This document shows positions 1-9,406 of a stretch of 36,556 nucleotides of DNA, piece by piece (position 1 is the stretch's first letter; every line of letters begins with the position of its first letter). Source of the stretch: Actinomycetota bacterium. Its GTDB lineage: Bacteria > Actinomycetota > Acidimicrobiia > IMCC26256 > JACPCJ01. The translations under genes and the position numbers were made by a program. The notes below the pieces were generated by a model. That model was not told the origin of the DNA and made no database searches. It saw only the letters and a list, made by a program, of their open reading frames with translations. Location: NCBI GenBank assembly GCA_016179865.1, contig JACPCJ010000066.1, forward strand, positions 1-36,556, read 5' to 3'.

Positions 1-1
1 G

Positions 2-1150
2 GCCGCGGTGAGCGCGGCGACGGTCGCCGCACCCGCCCTCGCCCTCGCCGGCGCTGGGAACCGGGCCGTCGAGTTAGCGGAACGTTCCTTCGACCAGCGA
101 CTCGAGCTCGGCGACCAGCCCCGACTCATGGAGCCCGGGATCCACGTCGTCTCCATGGCCCTCGCTCAGGCGGAGTTGGGCGACGTCGAGAAGGCCGAAG
201 CCCTCGCCCGCGCCGCCTACGAGGCGGCGGTCGAGGCCCGTCAGATCCAGGGTCACGCGTGGCTGGCGCTCATCCTCGGGCGCGTGCTGTGGCTGCGGCG
301 TCTTCCCGAATCGCTGCGCTGGTTCCGAGAGGCGGCGTCGCTGTTCTCCGATCTCGACCAGGCGGGTCAGCGCCGGTGGTGCGTCGCTGGCGGGATGATG
401 GTCGCCGCCATGCACGGCGACGCGGCTGCGGTTGCGGAACTTGCCGTCACAACCGACAGCATCGATCCCGGCCCCGTTCAGATGATGGCGAGCGACGTCA
501 TGCGAGCGCGGGCCTGGGCCTGCGTGGCGCGCGGGGATCAGCAAGACGCCAAGCAACTGTTCCGCCGGGCAGGGATCTTGGCCCGGGCGCGGGGTGCGTT
601 CGCCCTCGAGGTCGGCGCCCGCCACGACCTCGTGCGGCTTGGCGAGCCCGGCGAGGTCGTCGATCGTCTGGCCGAGCTGGCCACCATGGTCGACGGCGAG
701 CTCGCAACCGTGCGCGCCGATCACGCGGCCGCCCTGGCTTCCGGCGACACAGGGAACCTGGAGCAGGTGGCGGAGCGCTTCGAGACGTGCGGGGTTTCCG
801 TCCTGGCCGCCGAGGCGATGGCGCAGGCGGCGGCGCTCCACCGCCGGGCCGAGAGTGCGCGGGCGGCCCAGCGCTGTGGCCAGCGTGCCGCTGAACTCGA
901 CGCCCTAGCGGGAGGCGTCTGCACCCCGGCCATGGCGCTCGCCGGCGAAGCCGCGGCCCTGACTCGGCGCGAGCGGGAGATCACCGAACTCGCCGCTCAG
1001 GGCCTTTCGAACCAGGACATCGCCGATCGCCTCGTGGTCTCCCGGCGCACCGTGGCCAACCACCTCCAGCGTGCCTACGACAAGCTCGGCGTCGCAGGCC
1101 GGCAGGAACTCGCCGCCGCCCTCGGCACGAGCGGTCGGCCGCCCGCGTAG
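2..1150 (+). CDS. LuxR-family transcriptional regulator, 5' end cut by the window edge
   Basis: The frame is open from base 2, so the gene very likely begins outside the window; the GTG at 8 is only the first visible candidate start. About 300 residues are Ala/Leu-rich helical repeats of the TPR-like kind found in large MalT/LAL-type regulators. The last ~60 residues form a LuxR/GerE helix-turn-helix, with LTRREREITELAAQGLSNQD, then IADRLVVSRRTVANHLQRAY and DKLGV. Such proteins bind partly palindromic operators as dimers. The next gene begins 125 bases downstream, behind a palindromic box that recurs before two related genes, so this regulator is a natural candidate for controlling the leader-TSP3 family; that link is inferred from position. 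An N-terminal ATPase domain, if present, would be outside the window. Confidence 0.88.
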   Translation, partial: AAVSAATVAAPALALAGAGNRAVELAERSFDQRLELGDQPRLMEPGIHVVSMALAQAELGDVEKAEALARAAYEAAVEARQIQGHAWLALILGRVLWLRRLPESLRWFREAASLFSDLDQAGQRRWCVAGGMMVAAMHGDAAAVAELAVTTDSIDPGPVQMMASDVMRARAWACVARGDQQDAKQLFRRAGILARARGAFALEVGARHDLVRLGEPGEVVDRLAELATMVDGELATVRADHAAALASGDTGNLEQVAERFETCGVSVLAAEAMAQAAALHRRAESARAAQRCGQRAAELDALAGGVCTPAMALAGEAAALTRREREITELAAQGLSNQDIADRLVVSRRTVANHLQRAYDKLGVAGRQELAAALGTSGRPPA

Positions 1151-1205
1151 GAGCGCGGAAAAGGCCTGTTTGTTCTGGGGCCCCGTACCACGTCGGCCCG
1201 GAAAT

Positions 1206-1222
1206 TGAGTACGGCGTGCTCA
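1206..1222. promoter_or_regulatory. Family box 1: near-palindrome before leader-TSP3 gene 1
   Basis: TGAGTACGGCGTGCTCA pairs at 7 of 8 symmetric positions around the central G. The identical 17 bases, continuing GG, occur at 12716-12732, and a variant occurs at 4326-4342, each time before a gene of the same family. The box ends 52 bases before the ATG at 1275. It is probably an operator; binding by the upstream LuxR-type protein is inferred. Confidence 0.6.
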
Positions 1223-1274
1223 GGATCGGCGCGGCCTCGCGGGCGCAGGATGGTCTTACAAAGGAGGCCATCAA

Positions 1275-2546
1275 ATGCCTGGAATCAACGAGGTCCTGGA
1301 ACGCCTGGTCACCGAGCCGGAGTTCCGGACTGCCATCGCCCATAACCCGAAGGCCGCCCTGGCGGGATACGCACTTTCGGCCGACGACCTCGACGTGCTG
1401 GCTTCGGAGCTGAGCACCGACGCCGGCGGCAACGGACCGGTGGAGGCGCGGACGAGCAAGGGCGCCATGCTCGGGCTCCTGTCGGGCCTCACTGAGGGCG
1501 CTGGTCCTGACGCCACCGACTTCGTCGACACCGACGGCGACGGCATCACCGACGCCAACGAGACCACCTTCTACGGCACCGATCCGCTCGACCCCGACTC
1601 CGACGGCGACGGCCTGAGCGACAGCGAGGAGGTTCACCAGCACGGGACCGACCCCCTCGACTACGACACCGACGGCGACAAGGAGAGCGACGGCAAGGAA
1701 GTCGTGCTGTTCGGTACCGACCCGTTGGCCAAGAACGTGTGGGTGGACCACGACCTCGACGGTGAACCCGACGTCTACGAGGTGCTTCACGGGACGGACC
1801 CGCATGACGCCGATACCGATGACGACGGGCTCAGTGATTTCGACGAACTCCACAAGCACCCCACCGATCCGAACAACCCCGACACCGATGGCGATGGCGT
1901 GTGGGACCGGTGGGAGCTCAAGGTGGGCACCAATCCCAACAAGGTCGATACCGACGGTGACGGCTGGTCCGACTACCTCGAACACGACGCCGGGACTGGG
2001 GCCGATCCGAACGCCCAGCCCGAGGGTGGCGACTACGACGGCGACGGCTGGAGTGACGCCAAGGAGTTTCAGGAAGGGACCGATCCCCTCGACCCGGCGA
2101 GCCACCCGGGCCCGGCGAACTGGATCGACGTCGACGCCGCGAACGCTGACGAGTCGGACCCGGGGAGTGTTCCCGTTGACGCCGGAGCGGACGCCGGTGG
2201 AGACGGTGCTCAGCCCAGCCTGTCAGTGCCCTCCGAACCGGACCACCCGGGGGAGGCCGTTCTCGGCGTGGGGCCCTCACCCTTCGAGCCCGAGACGCCC
2301 GAGGTCCCCGAGGATCTGACCCCGCTCGACCCGGTGGCGACCGGACACATCACCCCCGAGGACGGCATCGGGATCGAGCTCATCGACGCCGGCGACGGCG
2401 CTTTCGGCGACGCCGACTTCCAGGGGTCAGTTCCCGATCAAGACGGAATCGACACGAGCGAGATCGACGAGGCGGCCCAGGTCGCCCGCGATCCCAGTCT
2501 GCCGACCGGCGATCTCGACCCCGACGACGCATCGAGGAGCACCTGA
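1275..2546 (+). CDS. Leader-TSP3 protein 1: LigA/NHLP-like N-terminal domain with calcium-binding TSP3 repeats
   Basis: The protein is 423 aa. The ATG follows a strong AAGGAGG site (1261-1267) at 7 bases. Residues 2-45 are a helical domain ([15 protein letters not shown], then [20 protein letters not shown]) resembling the LigA-like/Os1348 NHLP-clan leader families. Next comes the junction [20 protein letters not shown] shared with four paralogues here. Residues ~75-280 hold about eight DxDxDGxxDxxE calcium loops alternating with GTDP turns, the thrombospondin type 3 pattern. The tail is acidic and Pro-rich, with [10 protein letters not shown] echoed in paralogue 4. There is no Sec signal or membrane segment, although TSP3 proteins are normally extracellular, so export by another route is implied. 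A SHOCT-domain gene follows 5 bases after the stop. The function is unknown. Confidence 0.9.
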   Translation: MPGINEVLERLVTEPEFRTAIAHNPKAALAGYALSADDLDVLASELSTDAGGNGPVEARTSKGAMLGLLSGLTEGAGPDATDFVDTDGDGITDANETTFYGTDPLDPDSDGDGLSDSEEVHQHGTDPLDYDTDGDKESDGKEVVLFGTDPLAKNVWVDHDLDGEPDVYEVLHGTDPHDADTDDDGLSDFDELHKHPTDPNNPDTDGDGVWDRWELKVGTNPNKVDTDGDGWSDYLEHDAGTGADPNAQPEGGDYDGDGWSDAKEFQEGTDPLDPASHPGPANWIDVDAANADESDPGSVPVDAGADAGGDGAQPSLSVPSEPDHPGEAVLGVGPSPFEPETPEVPEDLTPLDPVATGHITPEDGIGIELIDAGDGAFGDADFQGSVPDQDGIDTSEIDEAAQVARDPSLPTGDLDPDDASRST

Positions 2547-2551
2547 GCGAA

Positions 2552-2839
2552 GTGGCGGCGTTCGTGCCGGGCCTCACCTTCCGCAGCTACCACTCAGCCT
2601 CGAACCCACAGAATGACTTCGCCATCGACTACGAGGCCGGGGCGACCCTCGACGCGGCCGCGCTTCCCGACGAACTTCGGGCCCAGGTGATGCAGGGCGC
2701 GCACGTCGGAGCGTCGACAGGCCCGCGGACCGCGGATCCGTCGGAGCGCCTGCGGGAACTGGCCGCGATGCGGGATCAGGGTCTCATCACCGCCGAGGAC
2801 TTCGAGGCCAAGAAGGCCGAGATCCTCCGAGATCTCTAG
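2552..2839 (+). CDS. SHOCT domain-containing small protein
   Basis: The GTG start lies 5 bases after the stop of leader-TSP3 gene 1, which suggests cotranscription. The 95-aa product ends in a typical SHOCT motif: RLRELAAMRDQGLITAEDFE followed by AKKAEILRDL. SHOCT is a short C-terminal helical module of bacterial proteins, thought to mediate oligomerisation or anchoring. The first 60 residues (FVPGLTFRSYHSASNPQNDF and onward) are not recognised. The TAG stop overlaps the stop codon of the convergent nucleotidyltransferase gene by two bases. Its role beside a TSP3 protein is unknown. Confidence 0.75.
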   Translation: MAAFVPGLTFRSYHSASNPQNDFAIDYEAGATLDAAALPDELRAQVMQGAHVGASTGPRTADPSERLRELAAMRDQGLITAEDFEAKKAEILRDL

Positions 2840-3525
2840 CGATCGTGGTCGCCGCGGATCTGGCGAAGCTCCTCGATGACCGGCAGGTCCTTGGAGCGTC
2901 CGAGGGCCTCCTTGGACGCGATCAGGTCGTCGATCCCCGCGACGAAGACGGTTATGCCGAACAGGGCGTGGGCCTCGGCTCGCTTCCGCTGGGCTTCGTA
3001 CCCGCGGGCGGCCGCTGTCGATATCACGACGTCGACAGGGCCAGCCGTCGTCGGGAATGACCAGGCCTCCGCTTCTTGAAAGGCGGCCGGCTCGCGGTGG
3101 CTGGTTTCAAACTCCCAGAGGTCGCCCGGCTGCATCGGAACGCGATCGGCCGGGATGTGCACCGCGGCCTCGAGGTCGTCCAGGGCGAGCACCATCCGAT
3201 CGAGGTTCTCGGGTGCCGGCCGCGGCAGGAGGTCGATGTCGGCCGTCGGGCGGCTCGACCCATGGACCAGCGCCGCGACCCCGCCGACGAGCACGAACTC
3301 AACACCCTGGGCGTCGAGGGCCGCGAAGAGGCCTTCGGTGTCAAGGGCCTCGAGTTCGGAACTCCGGCCGAAGTCACCACGCGAGCGTTCTCCCCGACTC
3401 CGCTTCGCCTCTCGCGTCAGCCTTGTCAGACTGTCGTTCTGTCGAAGGCGCTGCTCGGGTGTCAGGCGCCGCTGCGCCAGTTGCTGCGCCTTCCAGATCG
3501 CCTCGTGGTCGGTCACCCGGCGCAC
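2836..3525 (-). CDS. Nucleotidyltransferase-fold protein (AbiEii/MNT-like)
   Basis: The protein is 229 aa with a GTG start. The central motif VGGVAALVHGSSRPTADIDL is the nucleotidyltransferase signature, Gly-Gly followed by a DxD pair of metal-binding aspartates, as in AbiEii/MNT toxin-antitoxin nucleotidyltransferases and related DUF proteins. The N-terminal ~60 residues are basic and helical (QRLRQNDSLTRLTREAKRSR). The C-terminal part includes PVDVVISTAAARGYEAQRKR and IDDLIASKEALGRSKD, typical of the family. It lies just downstream of a Phd/PIN pair on the same strand (56-base gap), so it may belong to a defence or toxin-antitoxin cluster. Its own antitoxin partner is not obvious. Its activity (nucleotide transfer to RNA or protein) is inferred only from the family. 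Confidence 0.75.
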   Translation of the reverse strand: MRRVTDHEAIWKAQQLAQRRLTPEQRLRQNDSLTRLTREAKRSRGERSRGDFGRSSELEALDTEGLFAALDAQGVEFVLVGGVAALVHGSSRPTADIDLLPRPAPENLDRMVLALDDLEAAVHIPADRVPMQPGDLWEFETSHREPAAFQEAEAWSFPTTAGPVDVVISTAAARGYEAQRKRAEAHALFGITVFVAGIDDLIASKEALGRSKDLPVIEELRQIRGDHDR

Positions 3526-3581
3526 GCCCGAAGGCTATCTGCGAGGTCGTGGGCTGGCGGTCGGTGGTGGCGTGTGGGCCG

Positions 3582-3971
3582 TTACCCGAGGGGTTCGAGC
3601 GGGATGCCGAGTGCGGATGCCGCGCCCTTCATGCGGCTGTCGTAGGTGGCCAGCGAGACCTTGACCCGCCTCGATCGGAGAAATTCGACCGACGCCAGGT
3701 GGATGGCATCCAACGTCCGCATCGGGACCGGAAACGGCTCCAGTGCTCGCTCCAGTACGGGCGGGGCGAGCTCGAGCAGCGACAGGCGGTCGAGAAGCTC
3801 GCGAGCGGGTTCGCCGTGCGACTCCCACACCCCACGCCCATGGAGGCGTACCACGGTCTCGTATTCGGTGAGCCGGCTGGAGACGAGGCGCTCGTCCCAC
3901 AGAGCGGCGGGGGGTCGGCGATCCTCGGCCAAGAGCTGGGCGAGGACGACCGAGGTGTCGAGGTAGATCAC
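3582..3971 (-). CDS. VapC-like PIN-domain toxin
   Basis: The protein is 129 aa with an N-terminal MIYLDTSVVLAQLL, which supplies the first catalytic Asp. A conserved Glu follows in RLTEYETVVR, then RTLDAIHLAS (Asp) and SLATYDSRM (terminal Asp). This acidic set binds Mg2+ in PIN ribonucleases, and the length is normal for VapC. The ATG overlaps the stop of the upstream antitoxin gene by 4 bases, the usual translational coupling of these pairs. It probably cleaves tRNA or other RNA when freed from its antitoxin; the target cannot be told from sequence. Transcription should start at the palindromic operator at 4265-4288. Confidence 0.88.
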   Translation of the reverse strand: MIYLDTSVVLAQLLAEDRRPPAALWDERLVSSRLTEYETVVRLHGRGVWESHGEPARELLDRLSLLELAPPVLERALEPFPVPMRTLDAIHLASVEFLRSRRVKVSLATYDSRMKGAASALGIPLEPLG

Positions 3972-4258
3972 CGGTCGGCCCGGTCCTCCTCCAGCTCGGC
4001 CAGCACCTCGCTGAGGGGCGCGACACCTGCCGGAGAAGGAACAGGGCCCGTCGCCGCCAGGGGAGGAGTGAGGTACCCACGGCGCATGGCGTCGGCGAGG
4101 ACGGCGTCGCCCAGACCCTCGGCCCGGCTCGGATGCGGCGGGCCGAGTTCGGCCACGACCCGGTCCCGGTCGGATATCAGGACGGTCTCGCCGGCGGCGG
4201 CGATGCGCACGTACTCACTCAGACGGTTCTTCAATACCCGGAGGCCGACCGTTCGCAC
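3968..4258 (-). CDS. Phd/YefM-like antitoxin for the PIN toxin
   Basis: The protein is 96 aa. The N-terminus VGLRVLKNRLSEYVRIAAAG, then ETVLISDRDRVVAEL, is the Phd/YefM (type II antitoxin) DNA-binding fold, and the acidic C-terminal part (LSEVLAELEEDRADR) would wrap the toxin. The GTG start is chosen because the family's conserved N-terminus begins there. A perfect palindrome lies 6 bases upstream and includes TACATT as a possible -10 element, so the transcript may be leaderless and autoregulated. The stop overlaps the toxin start (ATGA). Confidence 0.85.
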   Translation of the reverse strand: MRTVGLRVLKNRLSEYVRIAAAGETVLISDRDRVVAELGPPHPSRAEGLGDAVLADAMRRGYLTPPLAATGPVPSPAGVAPLSEVLAELEEDRADR

Positions 4259-4264
4259 CTGCTC

Positions 4265-4288
4265 AATGTAGCTTCAAGAAGCTACATT
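4265..4288. promoter_or_regulatory. Palindromic operator/promoter of the Phd-PIN pair
   Basis: The arms AATGTAGCTTC (4265-4275) and GAAGCTACATT (4278-4288) are perfect complements with an AA spacer. On the minus strand TACATT ends 6 bases before the antitoxin GTG, which fits a -10 element with a leaderless transcript. The position fits autoregulation by the antitoxin or the toxin-antitoxin complex. Confidence 0.75.
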
Positions 4289-4325
4289 CTACAAGGGGAA
4301 GAATGCCGGGGCGGAGCCCAGGAAT

Positions 4326-4342
4326 TGAGTCACGCGTACTCA
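4326..4342. promoter_or_regulatory. Family box 2: palindromic box before leader-TSP3 gene 2
   Basis: TGAGTCACGCGTACTCA has perfect 5-base outer arms (TGAGT/ACTCA) and matches the other two boxes at both ends and at the GCGT core. It ends 34 bases before the ATG at 4377, the same spacing as box 3 before gene 4. It sits 37 bases from the divergent Phd-PIN operator, so the two promoters share this gap. Confidence 0.55.
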
Positions 4343-4376
4343 CTCGCTTGGTCTCGACTTCGTGTTGACTGGCCTC

Positions 4377-5864
4377 ATGGCTGCGATCGACGAAGTCCTC
4401 GAGCGTTTCGTCAACGAACCCGCCTTCAGGGACGCGGTAGCGGCCGACCCGGAATCGGCGCTCGACGGCTACGAGCTGTCGGCCGACGACCTCGAGCTGT
4501 TGGCGTCACAGTTCTCACGTGACGCCGGCGGACGGGGCGGCGTCGAGCGGCGCCTGACCAAGGCCGGGCTTTCGGGGCTCCTCTCGCAGGCGGCCGAGGA
4601 CGGCGCCGGCTTGGCCGATTTCGACGGCGACGGCCTGTCCGACGAGAACGAGCTCCTGCTCTACGGGACCGACCCCGCCGACGCCGACAGCGACGACGAC
4701 CTGCTGAGTGACGGCGAGGAGGTCCAGATCTGGGGAACCGACCCCAACCTCGCCGACACCGATGGGGACGGGCTGGCCGACGGGCCCGAGATCCAGAATT
4801 TCTACCCGTCTGACCCGTTGGACCCGAACGAGGACGGGAGCTTCGGGGGTTCGGTCACCGATACCGACGGCGACGGGTTCAGCGACTGGGCCGAGGAGAA
4901 GATCTACGGCACCGACCCCAACCTCGCCGACACCGACGGTGACGGCGCACAGGACCTCGTGGAGATCGTCCGGGGAACCGACCCCCACGACACCGACAGC
5001 GACGACGACGGCCTCAACGACCACCAAGAACTCCAAGGCAACTCTGAGAGCGACCCACTCAACCCCGACAGCGACGGCGACGGGTACGGCGACGGCCACG
5101 AGGTCAAGTACGGGACCAGCCCCGGAGACGCCGCCGACTTCCCCGACGCCCTGAAGGACAGCGACGGCGACGGTCTCACCAACGTCGACGAGGTCGACCA
5201 GCATGGGACCGACCCCCACGACGCCGACAGCGACAACGACAAGCTGAGCGATGCCGACGAGGTCCTCGTACACGGCACGGACCCGAACGCCGGCGACACC
5301 GACGGTGACGGGGTCCACGACGAGTACGAGCTCACCCACGAGCTTGATCCGCTGAACGAGGACACCGACGGCGACGGGTTCGTGGACGGGGCCGAGTTCC
5401 ACTTCGGGACCGACCCCCACGACGCCGGTGAGTCACCCGCGCCCGGGCCCGCCAACCCGTTCCCGTTCCTCGCCGACGGCGAACAGCCGGGCGGCGGCGA
5501 CGCGATCAGCCCAGACGACGTCGGTCACGCCACCGAACTCCCCGAGAAGGTCTCCGACGCCCCCGACGCGCATGGGCCCGACCTCCTCCATCCCGGCGAG
5601 GCCACCGACCCCGCGGGTGCGGCGGGGCTGGCACCACCCCCGCCGCTCGTCGATGTCGTCGACCCCGCCGACATGGGTATCGAATCCGTCACTGCCGAGC
5701 CGCAACTCGACGCCATCGAGCCTGAGGACGCCATCGCTCCTGCGCCGCCGCTGGACGACTCGGGCCTCGACGAGGCGAGCGCCGTCGGCTACGGCCCCAA
5801 CATCGACGACGCCGGCCTCGACGAGGCGAGCGCCGTCGCCGACAACCCCCGCGACGGCGTGTAA
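4377..5864 (+). CDS. Leader-TSP3 protein 2: LigA/NHLP-like N-terminal domain with TSP3 repeats
   Basis: The protein is 495 aa. The ATG at 4377 is preferred over an upstream GTG because it gives the family N-terminus (MAAIDEVLERFVNEPAFR) and the same box-to-start distance as gene 4; no clear ribosome site is seen. Residues 2-45 are the leader-like helical domain, followed by DAGGRGGVERRLTKAGLSGL. About eleven DxDxDGxxDxxE calcium loops span residues ~80-350. The acidic, Pro-rich tail ends with two near-identical units (DDSGLDEASAV and DDAGLDEASAV) and NPRDGV. The last unit and 3' flank are duplicated at the end of gene 3. No signal peptide or membrane segment is visible. Gene 3 follows after 139 bases without a family box, so the two may be cotranscribed. 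Confidence 0.9.
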   Translation: MAAIDEVLERFVNEPAFRDAVAADPESALDGYELSADDLELLASQFSRDAGGRGGVERRLTKAGLSGLLSQAAEDGAGLADFDGDGLSDENELLLYGTDPADADSDDDLLSDGEEVQIWGTDPNLADTDGDGLADGPEIQNFYPSDPLDPNEDGSFGGSVTDTDGDGFSDWAEEKIYGTDPNLADTDGDGAQDLVEIVRGTDPHDTDSDDDGLNDHQELQGNSESDPLNPDSDGDGYGDGHEVKYGTSPGDAADFPDALKDSDGDGLTNVDEVDQHGTDPHDADSDNDKLSDADEVLVHGTDPNAGDTDGDGVHDEYELTHELDPLNEDTDGDGFVDGAEFHFGTDPHDAGESPAPGPANPFPFLADGEQPGGGDAISPDDVGHATELPEKVSDAPDAHGPDLLHPGEATDPAGAAGLAPPPPLVDVVDPADMGIESVTAEPQLDAIEPEDAIAPAPPLDDSGLDEASAVGYGPNIDDAGLDEASAVADNPRDGV

Positions 5865-5936
5865 CGAGCCGCGCTTTGTGTCATGAAACGTCGCTCGGCA
5901 GCATCTGATGACAGGAAGCGGCGCAGACAGGCGGAT
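5808..5936 (+). repeat. Duplicated 3' segment, copy A (end of gene 2 and its flank)
   Basis: This 129-base segment aligns without gaps to 8043-8171. It covers the codons for GLDEASAV...PRDG, the TAA stop and ~70 bases of non-coding flank, including the shared stretches GCCGCGCTTTGTGTCA and CAGCATCTGATGAC. In this copy TGTCAT and ATGACA can pair around the flank. Conservation of non-coding bases points to segmental duplication or a retained 3' element. Confidence 0.8.
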
Positions 5937-6003
5937 GAAAACCCGTTCCCCCTCGACGTGGCCGACTCCGAAGCGAACCCACGAGAGATGTAGAGGACTC
6001 GCC

Positions 6004-8099
6004 ATGGCCAGAACCGAACCTGCTCCCGGCATCGACGCCGTTCTCGAACGGCTGGTCACCGAGCCCGGGTTCCGCGACGCCCTCATGACCGACCCCACGG
6101 CCGCACTCGCCGGGTACGCCCTGTCCGCCGACGACCTCGAACTGCTGGCATCGCAGCTCTCCGACGACGCCGGAGCGGGCGGCTCCGTCGAGAAACGCAC
6201 GACCAAGGCCGGGCTCGTCGGCCTCCTCGGATCGATGTTCGCCACCGCCAAGGACACCGACGGCGACGGGTGGTCCGACGTCTTCGAGAACGCCCAAGGG
6301 ATGGATCCGGACGACCCGCACAGCGACACTGATACTGACGGGCTCAGCGACGCAGAAGAATTCAAGCTCGGAACCAACCCCGTCGTCACCGATACCGACG
6401 GCGACCTCCTGACCGACGGCGAAGAGGTGCACGACACGAACACCCTCCCGCTGAAGGCCGATACCGACGGCGACGGCCTGATCGACGGCCTGGAAGTCAA
6501 AGTCTTCGACACGAGCCCGAACCTCGGCGACACCGACGGCGACGGGCTGAAGGACGGCGAGGAGGTTCTCCTCGGCACCGATCCGAAGTTCCACGGGGCC
6601 GACACGGACGGCGACGGCCTCGGCGACGGTGTCGAGGTCAAGGCCGGAACCGACCCGCTCACGCCCGACCCCGCGCCTCCCGGCGACACGGCGTGGGGGT
6701 ACGTCGGCACCGTGGGCGAGACCCTGGCCGATCAGGACACCGACGGCGACGGCCTGAACGACTACGAGGAACTCGTCCTCGGGACCAACCCCAACATCGC
6801 CGACACCGACCACGACGGCATCAACGACGCCTACGAAACCCTCCGCGGCGACACCGATCCCCTCGTACCGGCGGACGACGACGGCGACGGGCTGAGCAAC
6901 AAGGACGAGCTGATCCAGGGGACCGACCCCAAGGACGAGGACACCGACGGGGACGGATTGTTCGATGGCAAGGAGGTCCACGATTACGGGACCGACCCCC
7001 TCCTCAAGGACACCGACGGGGACGGCTGGAACGACGGCGCCGAGGTCCTGTTCCTCAAGAGCGATCCTGGAGCCGCCGACAGCGACGGCGACGGCATCAG
7101 CAACGAAATCGAGAACTTCATTGGCACCGATCCGTTCGATTCCGACAGCGACGACGACGGATTGACCGACGGGTTCGAGCTGAAGACCGGAAGCGACCCC
7201 AGCGAGCCCGACCCCGTCAACGACCTCTATCAGGTCCAAGACGCCGACGGCGACGGGCTCGGGTATCTCGAGGAGTCGGCCCTTGGCACATCCGACGCCG
7301 ACTCCGACTCGGACGACGACGGGCCCCTCGACGGCGAGGCGTACGTGCTGCGCACCAGCCCGACCAACTCCGACACCGACGGGGACGGGCTCAACGACTA
7401 TGAGGAGCCGTCCGAGCACAAGAGCGATCCCGGCGACGCCGACACCGACGGGGACGGCCTCAACGACGGCCTCGAGATCGCCGACGGCGCCGACCCCAAC
7501 GCGCCGGACAGCGACGGCGACGGCCTCTTCGACGGCGAGGAGCACTGGCTCCACAAGACGAGCCCGGCCCTCACCGACAGCGACGGCGACGGCCTCGCCG
7601 ACAAGTGGGAAGTGGATCACGGGACGCTCCCCAACGACGCCGACAGCGACGGCGACGGGTTCAGTGACCTGGTCGAGACGCTGATCGCCAAGACCGACCC
7701 CCTCGACCCGAACAGCCACCCCGAGACCTCGCTCGAGGAGAGCCTGGGCGCCTCGAGCGCCGCCAAGCCCCCACCCTCGACACCGGCATCGACCCGGGAG
7801 CGGTTCCGGAGTCGGTCACCGAGGTTGTGGGCACCGTGGACCCCGGCGATGTGCCGGAGGCGGTCGCCGGGGCCGCCGACCCCGACTACCTCGGTTCCCT
7901 CGGCGACAGCGACGGCGACGGCTTCAGCGACCTCGAGGAGCTGCAGGGCGGGAGCGACCCCGACAACCCCGACAGCGTCCCGTTCAAGACCGATCCCGCC
8001 CCTCTCCCGGCCTCCGTGCCCAACGACGACTCCGGCATCGACGACTCCGGCCTCGACGAGGCGAGCGCCGTCACCGACAGCCCCCGCGACGGCCTCTAA
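6004..8099 (+). CDS. Leader-TSP3 protein 3: longest paralogue, with an apparent frameshift
   Basis: The ATG at 6004 gives the family N-terminus ([20 protein letters not shown]), then DAGAGGSVEKRTTKAGLVGL. About twenty-one DxDxDGxxDxxE calcium loops follow, the most of the four TSP3 paralogues. The frame used from 6004 loses sense after about 7770, where the coding pattern moves to another frame containing DSDGDGFSDLEE and the family tail DDSGLDEASAV...PRDGL with a stop at 8099. One missing base in the C run at 7768-7772 would restore a single 698-aa product. It could be a sequencing or assembly error, a real mutation, or less likely programmed slippage. There is no signal peptide. AmrS follows 112 bases downstream on the same strand. 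Confidence 0.85.
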
Positions 8100-8171
8100 C
8101 GCGCCGCGCTTTGTGTCAGGAGAGGTCGCTCAGCAGCATCTGATGACGGGAAGGGGCGCGGGCGGGCGGTG
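8043..8171 (+). repeat. Duplicated 3' segment, copy B (end of gene 3 and its flank)
   Basis: Gap-free partner of 5808-5936, covering the last codons, the stop and ~70 bases of flank. The flank runs up to a possible AmrS promoter (TACCGT at 8173-8178). Confidence 0.8.
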
Positions 8172-8211
8172 TTACCGTGAAGGACGACGTCTCGTGTGAG
8201 GTGAGCGTCTG

Positions 8212-9357
<1,146 letters not shown>

Positions 9358-9385
9358 CCGAATTTGGTTTTGTTTCTCACACCAT
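9358..9385 (+). repeat. 28-base dispersed repeat, single-arm copy
   Basis: It begins CCGAATTTGGTTTTG and ends TTTCTCACACCAT. It matches 17871-17898 with one mismatch, but lacks the pairing right arm found there. It fills most of the gap between amrS and the Memo-AMMECR1 gene. The AT-rich sequence stands out against the surrounding GC-rich DNA. Confidence 0.7.
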
Positions 9386-9406
9386 GACGCGGTAGGGCCA
9401 CCAAGA

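Noticed and set aside
4620-5410. Regularly spaced DNA repeats that could suggest a CRISPR array
   Set aside because: The repeats are in-frame TSP3 codons of variable spacing and diverged sequence, not identical repeats with unique spacers.
5881-7719. Long minus-strand open frame opposite leader-TSP3 gene 3 (and similar ones at 981-2105 and 4515-5420)
   Set aside because: Its product is monotonous Val/Gly/Ala sequence produced by reading the GAC-GGC-GAC repeats backwards; it lacks domains and mirrors the real gene.
7766-7774. Programmed -1 frameshift in gene 3
   Set aside because: The shift direction fits, but the site is GCCCCCA rather than a perfect X-XXY-YYZ heptamer and no downstream pseudoknot was evident; a one-base indel is simpler.
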